A stretch of 64,000 nucleotides of DNA from Klebsiella quasivariicola (GCF_002269255.1 NZ_CP022823.1:4154001-4218000); one strand, 5' to 3'; positions 8,764-15,925 are shown, numbered from the stretch's first letter. The notes: generated by a model from the sequence alone, not told the origin. Translations and numbers: made by a program.

Positions 8764-9330
8764 TTACGGATAGACCACCGTAAAGTTGACGTAGGCTGCG
8801 ACTTTTCCAGCCTTGGCGGCATCAGTCGCATAGTAGCGGGCATAGAAAGGCAGCGAGGCGGAACCATCCTTCTCAGCCACCGCCACCGGGATCGCTTCCA
8901 GGCGAGCAACTTTGCCGTCTGCAACGACCGCCGGGGTCTCCGCGAGGTTAATCGGCGTAAACCGGGTGTTCAGCAGCTCCACATCCACGTTTTCTGCTTC
9001 CGTGCCGTCAGACAGAGTGTTTTTTAGTCGACCCTCCGTGGAAACGTTTTGATCCTTCTCGAAGTACACCGAGACATTGGTCCCCGGGGAACAGCTCGTC
9101 AGATCGATAGTGAAGGGAACCACGCCCGCCGTCTCGCCCGAGCTGCTGAGCGCCGAGCGCTGGACCGTCGGCAGGGTTACCGTCGTGTCTTTATTCTTTA
9201 CCGTACAGGTATTGTCGATGACTTCACCATTAAAGGTGACTTTGCCATCAGCAGCCTGCGCCGCTACCGGAGAAAGCATCATCATCACCACGAAAGATGC
9301 CATTCCTTTGCTGTATTTTTTCATTTTCAC
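8764..9330 (-). CDS. type 1-like major fimbrial subunit
   Basis: The 188-residue pilin has a signal peptide ending PVAAQA, then DGKVTFNGEVIDNTCTVKNK, the typical N-terminal strand with the first pilin cysteine. A second cysteine in LTSCSPGTNVSVYF completes the conserved disulfide. The C-terminus AAYVNFTVVYP has the penultimate aromatic recognised by the chaperone. It is the first gene of the operon and the only pilin besides the adhesin, so the fimbria is probably simple. A 58-bp gap to the chaperone gene contains no clear terminator. Confidence 0.93.
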   Translation of the reverse strand: MKMKKYSKGMASFVVMMMLSPVAAQAADGKVTFNGEVIDNTCTVKNKDTTVTLPTVQRSALSSSGETAGVVPFTIDLTSCSPGTNVSVYFEKDQNVSTEGRLKNTLSDGTEAENVDVELLNTRFTPINLAETPAVVADGKVARLEAIPVAVAEKDGSASLPFYARYYATDAAKAGKVAAYVNFTVVYP

Positions 9331-9794
9331 TCCTCATCACCACGCTTATGGAGAATCGTTCAGGAAATACCCCTGGCGTACTTTATACGTACAATTTATT
9401 AATACTCAGTCCATTGCATTAGCCTGTTACCTTTAAACTCACTTCCTGCACTCACATCCTACTTATTTCATTATTCATTATTCAAATTTACTGCCAGGAC
9501 AGTTTCTTATTTTTTTAGAATCATCTTAAAGAAACAAAACAAGGAAAATAGAAAAACCAAAAACAAAAACACAACAACATGATAAATAAGGATATTTTTT
9601 AATATTACTTTTCCAAAAAACATTCATAAAATGCGATCCATATATCTCACCTTTATTATTACCCTCCTCCCCCTGCGCTCTCCACCCTGGATTCAACCAG
9701 CAGGGAGTATGTTATTTCAGGCGGGTATTCTCTACAGTAAATTGTCGAATCAGGCAGGACAGCATGCACAACGTATTTATGCCAGGAGGTCATT
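9331..9794. promoter_or_regulatory. AT-rich divergent control region of the fimbrial cluster
   Basis: This 464-bp gap separates the fimbrial operon (minus) from its presumed regulator (plus). It is markedly AT-rich, with long A and T runs between about 9480 and 9660, which is what H-NS-controlled fimbrial promoters usually look like. I find no invertible-element end repeats and no adjacent recombinase gene, so phase inversion of the type 1 kind is not supported. A ribosome binding site AGGAGG precedes the regulator at 9795. Confidence 0.5.
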
Positions 9795-10457
9795 ATGTTG
9801 ATCTGCATTGCGGATTCAGAATATTTTAATATTGCCCTGAAGGCGTATATTAATGAACCACACAGCCAACCTCTGGATATTAAAGAAATAGTCTGTTACC
9901 CGTTTAGCGGGCAGAGTGAGATGTTCTATACTTTTTTTGCCACCGATGCCGGAGCCCGGTTAAGCACCATTCTTATTGATTACAGCAGCGCCAACATCGA
10001 AGTCTTGCAGGTCGCGCTCAGTTTAAAATCGTTTAATCCCCTGATCCGGATCTTTATTTTTACCAAATCAGGCTACCCGCTGAACGAGCTCGAAAGCAGC
10101 CTCGCCATTGTGCTCGGCGCTGAGTTCATCTCCAGTTTTGCCGGGCTCAGTGCGGCGCTTGTCCGTGGTCCGCGCTGGACGCCGCCTCCCGCCGACAAGC
10201 TCTATATCGCCATACCTGACAGCTATAACCTGACCCGTAAGGAAACTTTTTTAATCAGCCTGTTGATGGGGGGAATGCCGTTGTGTCACGTGGCCAGCAC
10301 CATGCAGCTCACGATCAAACGGGTCTACTACTACCGTTCACGCGTCCTTAGCAAGCTGGCGGTGAAAAATAACGTGGAACTGATGAACAAAGTTCAGGGG
10401 ATGGTGTTGCGCCACTACCGACAGGAGACAGGCCATGAAATCGTATCTCTACGCTAA
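9795..10457 (+). CDS. LuxR/FimW-type transcriptional regulator of the fimbrial cluster
   Basis: The 220-residue protein has a C-terminal LuxR-type helix-turn-helix (about residues 145-205): NLTRKETFLISLLMGGMPL, then CHVASTMQLTIKRVYYYRSR and KLAVKNNVELMNK. The pattern LTxRE, hydrophobic helix, T-x-x-x-V-x-x-x-R-S-x-x-x-KL is the family hallmark. The N-terminal 130 residues resemble a degenerate receiver-like fold without a clear phosphoacceptor pattern. It is divergent from the fimbrial operon, as fimW/fimZ-like genes are in enterobacteria, so control of that operon is the likely role. The direction of control is not visible from sequence. Confidence 0.8.
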   Translation: MLICIADSEYFNIALKAYINEPHSQPLDIKEIVCYPFSGQSEMFYTFFATDAGARLSTILIDYSSANIEVLQVALSLKSFNPLIRIFIFTKSGYPLNELESSLAIVLGAEFISSFAGLSAALVRGPRWTPPPADKLYIAIPDSYNLTRKETFLISLLMGGMPLCHVASTMQLTIKRVYYYRSRVLSKLAVKNNVELMNKVQGMVLRHYRQETGHEIVSLR

Positions 10458-10740
10458 AAATCGCCTCATGTTGATTATCCTGAGCTGGCTAAGCGCAGAC
10501 GAGGCGTTGCCATCTCGTCACGATTTCCAGCAGACTGAAGCCATCCTCAGCACCCTGCATATACCGTATGTGCTGAAGTCTGACCTTGATCAACTGAGAG
10601 CTACGCTACAGCCATTACTCGCCACGCCCGGACCGCAAGCCTGTGAGGTAGGCGCTTTTCTCAGCGCCCTGTTGGCGCTGTATACCCGGTTAACCGAATA
10701 TACCGCCGTCGAACACTATCTGCTCTCCCGGCATCTCTGA
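10435..10740 (+). CDS. small protein of unknown function, overlapping the fimbrial regulator
   Basis: This 101-residue frame begins with ATG inside the last 23 bp of the LuxR-type gene, a translational coupling typical of co-expressed regulators. The product starts MKSYLYAKNRLMLIILSWLS, then appears soluble and helical (Leu-rich, ending AVEHYLLSRHL). I do not recognise a family. Its tight coupling suggests it works with the regulator of the neighbouring fimbrial operon, which is inference only. A strong hairpin lies just after its stop codon. Confidence 0.65.
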   Translation: MKSYLYAKNRLMLIILSWLSADEALPSRHDFQQTEAILSTLHIPYVLKSDLDQLRATLQPLLATPGPQACEVGAFLSALLALYTRLTEYTAVEHYLLSRHL

Positions 10741-10754
10741 GTAGCAACCCGCCT

Positions 10755-10784
10755 GGGCAGGAAGGCGCCGCGCGCCGCCTGCCC
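10755..10784. terminator. hairpin between converging fimbrial-regulator and citrate synthase-like genes
   Basis: GGGCAGG and CCTGCCC are complementary arms, with a further GGCGC/GCGCC stem inside. The hairpin sits between two converging genes 15 and 9 bp away. There is no T tract, so it may be a weak or bidirectional terminator. Confidence 0.5.
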
Positions 10785-10792
10785 GTAAGGCA

Positions 10793-12097
10793 TTATCGTG
10801 GGCCGGCAGGCTGCTCGCCGCGTCGGGAGAAGTAATCCCGATAGCCCTCGCCAACGTAAATCTGCCGTGGCCGGTAGATGGTCAGCGGCGCCTGGTGCAT
10901 CTCGTTCCAGTGCGCCACCCAACCGACCGTCCGACCGACCGCGGTGACCACCGCAAACATCGACGAAGGCAGATTCATCGCCTTGAGGATCACCGCGGTA
11001 TAGAAATCCACGCTTGGCGACAGGCCATTGTCCACAAAATAGGGATCGGTCAGCGCCACATCCTCAAGGGCCATCGCCACCTGCAGCAGACGGTCGGACA
11101 TTCCGACCTCCGCCAGAACCCGATGGCTGGTTTCACGCAGGATCCCGGCACGCGGATCGCGATAACGGTAGCGTGAGTTGCCGAAGCCGAGCCGGCGAAA
11201 TGCCTGCGGATCGCGCTTCGCCTGACGCAAAAACGCCGGAACCTGATCGACGCTCTCGATCTCCTCCAGCATGCGCATGCTCGACTCATTGGCACCGCCA
11301 TGCATCGGCCCCCACAGCGACGCCAGCCCGGCGGCGACGCAGGCGAATAAATTCGCCCCGGAGGAGCCCGCCGCGCGCACCGTGGTGGTCGAGGCGCACT
11401 GCCCGTGATCGGCATGCAGCACCAGGATCTGGTTCATTGCCTGCTCGATGACCGGATTCAGAACATATTTCTCCGCCGGGATAGCAAACAGCATCTGCAG
11501 GAAATTACCGGCATAAGAGAGATCGTTACGCGGATATGCGGCGGGTTGCTCAATCGTATACTTGTAGCTCATGGCGGCGATGGTGGGCATTTTCGACAGC
11601 AGCCGGGTGGCGGCCAGCGCGCGGTGTTCCGGATTTTCCACATCCAGCACATCATGATAAAACGCCGCCAGCGCCCCCACCAGGGCGCACATCAGCGCCA
11701 TCGGGTGCGAGTCGCGACGAAAGCCGCTGCACATGCGCGCAATCTGCTCATGCACCAGAGTATGGCGGGTGATGGTCTCGCGAAAGGTTTGATAACTGGC
11801 CTCATCCGGCGCGTCGCCGTTCAGCATGATGTAGGCCACTTCGAGAAAATCACACTGGCGGGCCAGCTGATCAACCGGATAGCCCCGGTGCAATAGCACG
11901 CTGTTTTCCGTATCGATCCAGGAGATCGCCGACTGGCATCCGGCGGTGTTGGCGAAGCCGGGGTCATAGCTGCAGAATCCGGACTGATTCAGCTCGCGCA
12001 TGTCGACCCCTACCGGGCCCCGGGTTCCCGGTACCTGCGGCAGGGTGATGGGCGTTTGTTGCCCGGCAATAGAAAGCGTTAACGGTGTGGTGCTCAT
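10793..12097 (-). CDS. type II citrate synthase paralogue with altered active site
   Basis: The 434-residue protein is homologous over its full length to hexameric type II citrate synthases such as GltA, with DMRELNQSGFCSYDPGF, FRRDSHPMALMC and SYKY...YPRNDLSYAGNF all recognisable. Citrate synthase condenses acetyl-CoA and oxaloacetate. Of the catalytic residues, His264 (here His266 in GPMHGGANE) and Asp362 (here Asp364 in PSVDFYT) are kept, and so are the citrate-binding arginines in DPRA, GRTVGW and YRPRQ. The third, His305, is replaced: the near-invariant GFGHRVY reads GFGNSRY, with Asn at 307. The family end is present and there is no frameshift. It may be a poorly active or differently acting enzyme. 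It stands alone, so it is not the main TCA-cycle gltA next to sdh genes. Confidence 0.88.
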   Translation of the reverse strand: MSTTPLTLSIAGQQTPITLPQVPGTRGPVGVDMRELNQSGFCSYDPGFANTAGCQSAISWIDTENSVLLHRGYPVDQLARQCDFLEVAYIMLNGDAPDEASYQTFRETITRHTLVHEQIARMCSGFRRDSHPMALMCALVGALAAFYHDVLDVENPEHRALAATRLLSKMPTIAAMSYKYTIEQPAAYPRNDLSYAGNFLQMLFAIPAEKYVLNPVIEQAMNQILVLHADHGQCASTTTVRAAGSSGANLFACVAAGLASLWGPMHGGANESSMRMLEEIESVDQVPAFLRQAKRDPQAFRRLGFGNSRYRYRDPRAGILRETSHRVLAEVGMSDRLLQVAMALEDVALTDPYFVDNGLSPSVDFYTAVILKAMNLPSSMFAVVTAVGRTVGWVAHWNEMHQAPLTIYRPRQIYVGEGYRDYFSRRGEQPAGPR

Positions 12098-12358
12098 CCT
12101 GTCAGTTCCCCCAGCAAGCTCATCAGCAACCTGAAGTCATTCTTCAGGCGGAAAGACCAACATAACCAATGTGATGCCGCTTATTCATTGATGTCATCAC
12201 TATAACCCTGACAAAGAGGATATTTTACTGGCCTTCACGGGGAAACAGGCCGTCTTTCCCCAGCCCACCGCCGGATAGCGGCACAAATCGCCAAGGATAA
12301 AGGCGATCATCGCTGTCAAAATTTACGCTGAGTAAAGAAAGGATGAAGAAGAGCTACC

Positions 12359-12433
12359 ATGAATTTTGTGCTGTCGATGACCCTCATCTGCATTACCATC
12401 GCCTGGCTGATGATGAGCCTGCTGCCGGTGTAG
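12359..12433 (+). CDS. candidate 24-residue small membrane protein
   Basis: The frame encodes MNFVLSMTLICITIAWLMMS followed by LLPV and stop. It is almost entirely one hydrophobic helix, with a GAAGAAGAG ribosome binding site five bases before the ATG. Such single-helix peptides are common in enterobacteria, but I cannot match this one to a named peptide. The surrounding gap (12098-12608) contains no other gene. Expression is unproven. Confidence 0.45.
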   Translation: MNFVLSMTLICITIAWLMMSLLPV

Positions 12434-12608
12434 ATGCACCGCTAACCGCCACGCCAGTGGTCTGGATAACCCCTCCTTCAATTGATTTCCGCCGAGGTCT
12501 TCGCCTCTGAGGTTTCACAAGAGCCATATAAGAAGTACTGGTTGCATATCAGGCTGTTGCGTTTTCCCGCCGAGGGGTAGGCTAAAAGCCCACTGTTAAG
12601 GAGGTGAT

Positions 12609-12779
12609 ATGTCTGGACTGATCAATCCACATGCGGCCCCGGAAGAAGCAGCCTATGCGCTGCTGATTGAGCTCGTTCGCGCCCAGCGCGTGCCGCAATA
12701 TGAAGGCGAAATTTCCGGCCTGCTGGCGATGTACGACGAAGCTGTTAAACACTTTAAAGAGAAAGAGACCGAGCGTTAG
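12609..12779 (+). CDS. conserved-looking 56-residue small protein
   Basis: The frame starts at an ATG preceded by a near-perfect AAGGAGGTGAT and encodes a soluble, acidic-to-neutral helical protein (MSGLINPHAAPEEAAYALLI to the charged end HFKEKETER). The ribosome binding site and codon use support a real gene. I do not recognise the family, although the style is that of short enterobacterial proteins of unknown role. It stands between the citrate synthase paralogue and hiuH. Confidence 0.72.
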   Translation: MSGLINPHAAPEEAAYALLIELVRAQRVPQYEGEISGLLAMYDEAVKHFKEKETER

Positions 12780-12857
12780 GCGTGGACATCGTGGTGTGAG
12801 GAAAACGTGACGCCTGCGGGAGACGCGCAGGCGTTGGCTGGATAGCGGCTTGCGTCA

Positions 12858-13259
12858 TCAGCTGCCGCGGTAGGTAGAGTATCCGTACTGACTGAGCAGC
12901 AGCGGGATATGCAGTTTTTGATTTTGCTTTGTGACATTGAAAATAACCGGGACCACCGGGAAGAACGTATTCATGTTTTGGCTTTTAAAATAGTCACCGG
13001 TTTTAAACGTCACTTTATAAACCCCCGGCTCCATATTCTCCGCCTGCGGATAGAGCGATTTAATCCGCCCATCGGCATCCGTTTTACCGGTGGCGATATG
13101 CTGCCAGCTCTCCCCCTGCTGTTTATCCAGCTCAATCTGCACCCCCGGTGAAGGGAGCCCGGTTTGCTGATTAAGAATGTGTACGCTGAGCGTCCCCTCT
13201 GGCGCCGCCAGCGCGCTGAAGCTGAGCAGAGAAATTACGGAGGCGATAACTAATTTCAT
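12858..13259 (-). CDS. hiuH: periplasmic 5-hydroxyisourate hydrolase (transthyretin-like)
   Basis: HiuH hydrolyses 5-hydroxyisourate, the first product of urate oxidation, to OHCU. The protein of 133 residues starts at 13259 with MKLVIASVISLLSFSALA, a signal peptide, and AAGG lies eight bases upstream. A TTG seven codons upstream is a poorer start. The mature protein begins GTLSVHILNQQTGLPSPGV and ends LLLSQYGYSTYRGS, the C-terminal tetrapeptide YRGS being the transthyretin-related hydrolase signature. E. coli HiuH (YedX) is likewise exported. No other urate-pathway gene is in the window. Confidence 0.93.
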   Translation of the reverse strand: MKLVIASVISLLSFSALAAPEGTLSVHILNQQTGLPSPGVQIELDKQQGESWQHIATGKTDADGRIKSLYPQAENMEPGVYKVTFKTGDYFKSQNMNTFFPVVPVIFNVTKQNQKLHIPLLLSQYGYSTYRGS

Positions 13260-13505
13260 AATCGTGACCTTATTGGGCAAGTGAAAGTGCCCTAACTATA
13301 GTCAGCGCGGCGGGGAAAAAAATTAAACTTTTTGTTATCAGATTGAGTTGATGGGTACTGTCTCCACACACAACACGCTGAACCGGTTTTGTCGTGAGAA
13401 GAGGGAGTGTCTTATGTGTGAGTAACCCCGTGCTCTTCGTAACAGGATACGTGGCACTTAATCAGTCAGAGAGGGGAAAAAGATTAGCTGGGGTCAAATA
13501 TCACA

Positions 13506-13608
13506 AGGTTAAATAATATATGCCGTGGCCTCTGCCGCCTCTAACAGAACAGTGCTTACTGCAAATGGCCTGCCGTATTCGAAATAATCATTTAATATTA
13601 TTTAACCT
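13506..13608. repeat. 103-bp element bounded by a perfect 14-bp inverted repeat
   Basis: AGGTTAAATAATAT occurs at 13506-13519 and as its exact reverse complement at 13595-13608, with 75 bp between them. No target-site duplication was seen. It may be a miniature mobile element, a binding-site pair or chance within AT-rich DNA. The rest of 13260-13653 is AT-rich, carries the hiuH promoter side and shows no gene. Confidence 0.45.
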
Positions 13609-13639
13609 ACTATTCCAGTGTAAGTAATCACCTGGTTCA

Positions 13640-13659
13640 GATAATGATTATTATCATTG
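13640..13659. promoter_or_regulatory. Fur-box-like palindrome
   Basis: GATAATGATTATTATCATTG agrees well with the 19-bp Fur consensus GATAATGATAATCATTATC in its left half and as a dyad. It overlaps the 3' end of the Cys-rich secreted protein gene rather than a promoter. It may be a relic of a lost iron-regulated gene. Confidence 0.4.
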
Positions 13660-13947
13660 ATTCTCTTGTCGCCATGCCTTTACCATCTCCTTTGTTACCT
13701 CTTTCTTGTAGCAAATAGGTGAGTACCCACCAGCTTTGCTCCAGGCACTGCGGCCACCGCACGAGCTGCCGTTCCGGGCGGTATTGAAGGGACAGGCACA
13801 GGTACCGGGATAGGATGCGACAGAGTCATCAATAATTCTTTGCCTGACCTGATCATCGCTTAAGGAATTCGATTTGGCGATGGAAATATCTGATGCAAAG
13901 ACACACACAACAGCGAATACGGAGATGGCGACGAATTTGATGTTCAT
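13654..13947 (-). CDS. small secreted Cys-rich protein of unknown function
   Basis: The 97-residue product has a signal peptide (to about residue 24, ending ISIAKS). The mature domain contains the motif YPGTCACPFNTARNGSSCGG then RSAWSKAGGYSPICY, with five cysteines in 40 residues. I recall similar CPCPY-x-G-x-x-CG-x-RSA-x-S-x-PGG motifs in short secreted proteins of unknown function in proteobacteria, often on mobile DNA. The GC content is lower than that of neighbours and the gene sits in an AT-rich stretch beside a tRNA with an integrase relic, which suggests acquisition. A Fur-box-like dyad overlaps the stop codon. Confidence 0.7.
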   Translation of the reverse strand: MNIKFVAISVFAVVCVFASDISIAKSNSLSDDQVRQRIIDDSVASYPGTCACPFNTARNGSSCGGRSAWSKAGGYSPICYKKEVTKEMVKAWRQENQ

Positions 13948-14227
13948 TTGGATCTTTCCAGGTAGTGGATGAACATCGAGGGTATGCTTTCAAAAAGTGT
14001 TCAATATTGATCTTTAACAACTGTACTTTACGCCAGCTTAAAATGCGATACTTAACCCAGTCAGACATAACCTAAAGCTATAATGACTATTCGCCTGTTA
14101 CCGGCAACATATTTTCACATTCCTGCAGAGCGCTTATTCTGCACTCAGCTATAACCAGCATTAACCATTCTGTTCGATATTACAGAGCCGTAATGCTGTA
14201 CTCTCACTGGCCATCGTCCGACAGATA
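13948..14227. other. AT-rich gap upstream of the integrase remnant
   Basis: This stretch holds the promoter side of the Cys-rich secreted gene and probably decayed mobile DNA. Translating it in the integrase frame gives no convincing upstream continuation of the recombinase. No other feature was seen. Confidence 0.4.
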
Positions 14228-14383
14228 CTGCAAGACATTAGAATCATCGAAATGGTCCGTCGATATGCTCACCTGGCGCCGAACCACCTGACTGAACACG
14301 CACGGAAAATTGACGCCATTTTTGGCACTAGCGACACAAATACGACACAAGGAGGAAATCAGACTGGACTAAAACGTCCGTAA
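14228..14383 (+). pseudogene. C-terminal remnant of a phage tyrosine integrase
   Basis: The frame ending in TAA at 14381-14383 encodes LQDIRIIEMVRRYAHLAPNH followed by LTEHARKIDAIFGT. This is the end of lambda-like phage integrases: the alphaE region with the catalytic Tyr in RRYAHL and the LTEHARKID tail. The usual conserved block upstream (HTFASW, GGWES) is missing. So only about 50 codons remain. It ends 15 bp from the 3' end of argU and points toward it, the classic orientation for an integrase next to its tRNA attachment site. Confidence 0.85.
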
Positions 14384-14398
14384 GTGCTTGATTATTAA

Positions 14399-14475
14399 TG
14401 GCACGCCCTACAGGATTCGAACCTGTGACCTACGGCTTAGAAGGCCGTTGCTCTATCCAGCTGAGCTAAGGGCGC
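14399..14475 (-). tRNA. argU: tRNA-Arg, anticodon TCT
   Basis: The minus strand reads GCGCCCTTAGCTCAGCTGGA, a D-loop, an anticodon arm with CTTCTAA (anticodon TCT), the TTCGAATCC T-loop sequence form and a genome-encoded CCA end. The 77-nt length and sequence match E. coli argU, which reads rare AGA codons. argU is a known phage attachment site (DLP12 in K-12), consistent with the integrase remnant on its 3' side and with folD being the next gene. Confidence 0.96.
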
Positions 14476-14814
14476 CCTGAGAAGCGGGAGCTTCGCGGAG
14501 TGAAACGCGTGGAATTATACGGTCCACGCCCGTTGAGTCAATCCATTTTGCCAGGAAACTGTGGAGCTTATACGCCGCTGGTGAAATATCCCTCATCAAC
14601 TGTACAAGAAGCATACCGCCAGGGTTTCCTGGCGAGTCATTCATCTTAGTGGGCAGGCGTCACGCGCCAATAACCATGCAGAACAAAGGGGCAAAACAGG
14701 CTAAATTCACCGCAGACAGGATAAAACAGCAAACGAGGACTGACAGCGAGGCCGGCTTCTGACAAAATATCCCTATCCCCCTTTCGTAAAGATACAGATG
14801 GAATCCTCTCTCTG
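14476..14814. other. 339-bp gap between argU and folD
   Basis: The region must contain the argU promoter (minus) and the folD promoter (plus). Short open frames have no supporting signals. I recognise no RNA or repeat. Confidence 0.45.
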
Positions 14815-15681
14815 ATGGCAGCAAAAATTATTGACGGTAAAACGATTGCGCAGCAGGTACGCTCTGAGGTTGCGGAAAAAGTGAAGGCTCGCGTTGCGGC
14901 CGGAAAACGCGCCCCTGGGCTGGCCGTCGTGCTGGTCGGCAGCAACCCGGCCTCGCAGATTTATGTCGGCAGCAAGCGCAAGGCATGTGAAGAAGTGGGC
15001 TTCGTCTCCCGCTCTTACGATCTCCCGGAAACCACCAGCGAAGCCGAGCTGCTGGAGCTTATCGACACCCTGAATGCCGATAAGACCATCGACGGTATTC
15101 TGGTTCAGCTGCCCCTCCCCGCAGGGATCGACAACGTCAAAGTGCTCGAGCGCATCGCGCCGGATAAAGACGTCGACGGCTTCCATCCCTACAACGTTGG
15201 CCGCCTGTGCCAGCGCGCGCCGCGCCTGCGTCCGTGCACCCCGCGCGGTATCGTAACCTTGCTGGAACGCTACAATATCGACACCTACGGTCTGAATGCG
15301 GTGGTCATTGGCGCGTCCAATATCGTTGGTCGCCCGATGAGCATGGAGCTGCTGCTGGCCGGCTGCACCACCACCGTCACCCACCGTTTTACCAAAAATC
15401 TGCGCCATCACGTCGAAAATGCCGATCTGCTGATCGTCGCGGTAGGTAAGCCGGGCTTTATTCCTGGCGAGTGGATTAAAGAAGGGGCGATTGTGGTCGA
15501 TGTCGGCATTAACCGTCTGGAAAGCGGCAAAGTAGTCGGCGACGTGGTGTATGAAGATGCCGCCGAACGTGCGTCCTACATCACCCCGGTTCCCGGCGGT
15601 GTTGGCCCAATGACCGTCGCCACGCTGATTCAGAACACGCTGCAGGCGTGCGAAGAGTATCACGACGTTGAGGAGGCCTGA
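14815..15681 (+). CDS. folD: methylenetetrahydrofolate dehydrogenase/cyclohydrolase
   Basis: FolD interconverts 5,10-methylene-, methenyl- and 10-formyl-tetrahydrofolate using NADP. The 288-residue length equals that of E. coli FolD. Signatures present are YVGSKRKACEEVG (catalytic Lys region, about residue 54-56), GILVQLPLPAG and the Rossmann GASNIVGRPM around residue 163-173, plus PVPGGVGPMT. The start ATG fits the family N-terminus MAAKIIDGKTIAQQVRSEV. One base separates its stop from the ybcJ ATG, so the two are co-transcribed. Confidence 0.98.
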   Translation: MAAKIIDGKTIAQQVRSEVAEKVKARVAAGKRAPGLAVVLVGSNPASQIYVGSKRKACEEVGFVSRSYDLPETTSEAELLELIDTLNADKTIDGILVQLPLPAGIDNVKVLERIAPDKDVDGFHPYNVGRLCQRAPRLRPCTPRGIVTLLERYNIDTYGLNAVVIGASNIVGRPMSMELLLAGCTTTVTHRFTKNLRHHVENADLLIVAVGKPGFIPGEWIKEGAIVVDVGINRLESGKVVGDVVYEDAAERASYITPVPGGVGPMTVATLIQNTLQACEEYHDVEEA

Positions 15682-15682
15682 G

Positions 15683-15895
15683 ATGGCAACATTTTCTTTA
15701 GGTAAACACCCGCACGTAGAGCTGTGCGATCTGCTGAAGCTGGAAGGCTGGAGCGAAAGCGGCGCCCAGGCGAAAATCGCTATCGCCGACGGGCTGGTGA
15801 AGGTTGACGGCGCGGTGGAAACCCGCAAACGTTGCAAGATCGTCGCCGGTCAGACGGTGAGCTTTGAAGGCCAGAGCGTGACCGTCACGGCCTGA
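15683..15895 (+). CDS. ybcJ: YbcJ, S4-type RNA-binding protein
   Basis: The 70-residue protein is an S4 domain: DLLKLEGWSESGAQAKIAIA, then GLVKVDGAVETRKRCKIVAG. It is thought to bind RNA, possibly in ribosome-related processes. The start at 15683 is supported by GGAGG six to ten bases upstream and by the E. coli N-terminus MATFSLGKHPHVELC. An upstream in-frame start inside folD is not needed. The original terminator after ybcJ is broken by an IS4 insertion 19 bp after its stop codon. Confidence 0.95.
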   Translation: MATFSLGKHPHVELCDLLKLEGWSESGAQAKIAIADGLVKVDGAVETRKRCKIVAGQTVSFEGQSVTVTA

Positions 15896-15905
15896 CAGCG
15901 AAAAG

Positions 15906-15925
15906 AAAAACGCCCGCTAAAGCGG
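15906..15925. terminator. left half of the ybcJ/cysS terminator, split by IS4
   Basis: AAAAACGCCCGCTAAAGCGG is the left part of a bidirectional A-stem-T hairpin. The pairing arm GCGTTTTTT is now 1.4 kb away at the other side of the IS. Its last 12 bases (15914-15925) are the target duplication. Confidence 0.8.
15914..15925. repeat. IS4 target-site duplication, left copy
   Basis: CCGCTAAAGCGG directly precedes the left IS end. It is identical to 17352-17363 and is itself the palindromic core of the split terminator. Confidence 0.95.

Noticed and set aside
8706..8924. 73-residue N-terminal extension of the fimbrial chaperone
   Set aside because: It overlaps the pilin gene in another frame, is Arg/Trp/Pro-rich without signal peptide, and a strong ribosome binding site precedes the Met at 8705.
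9331..9794. Possible invertible fim switch
   Set aside because: No paired inverted repeats of the fimS type and no site-specific recombinase gene near the cluster.
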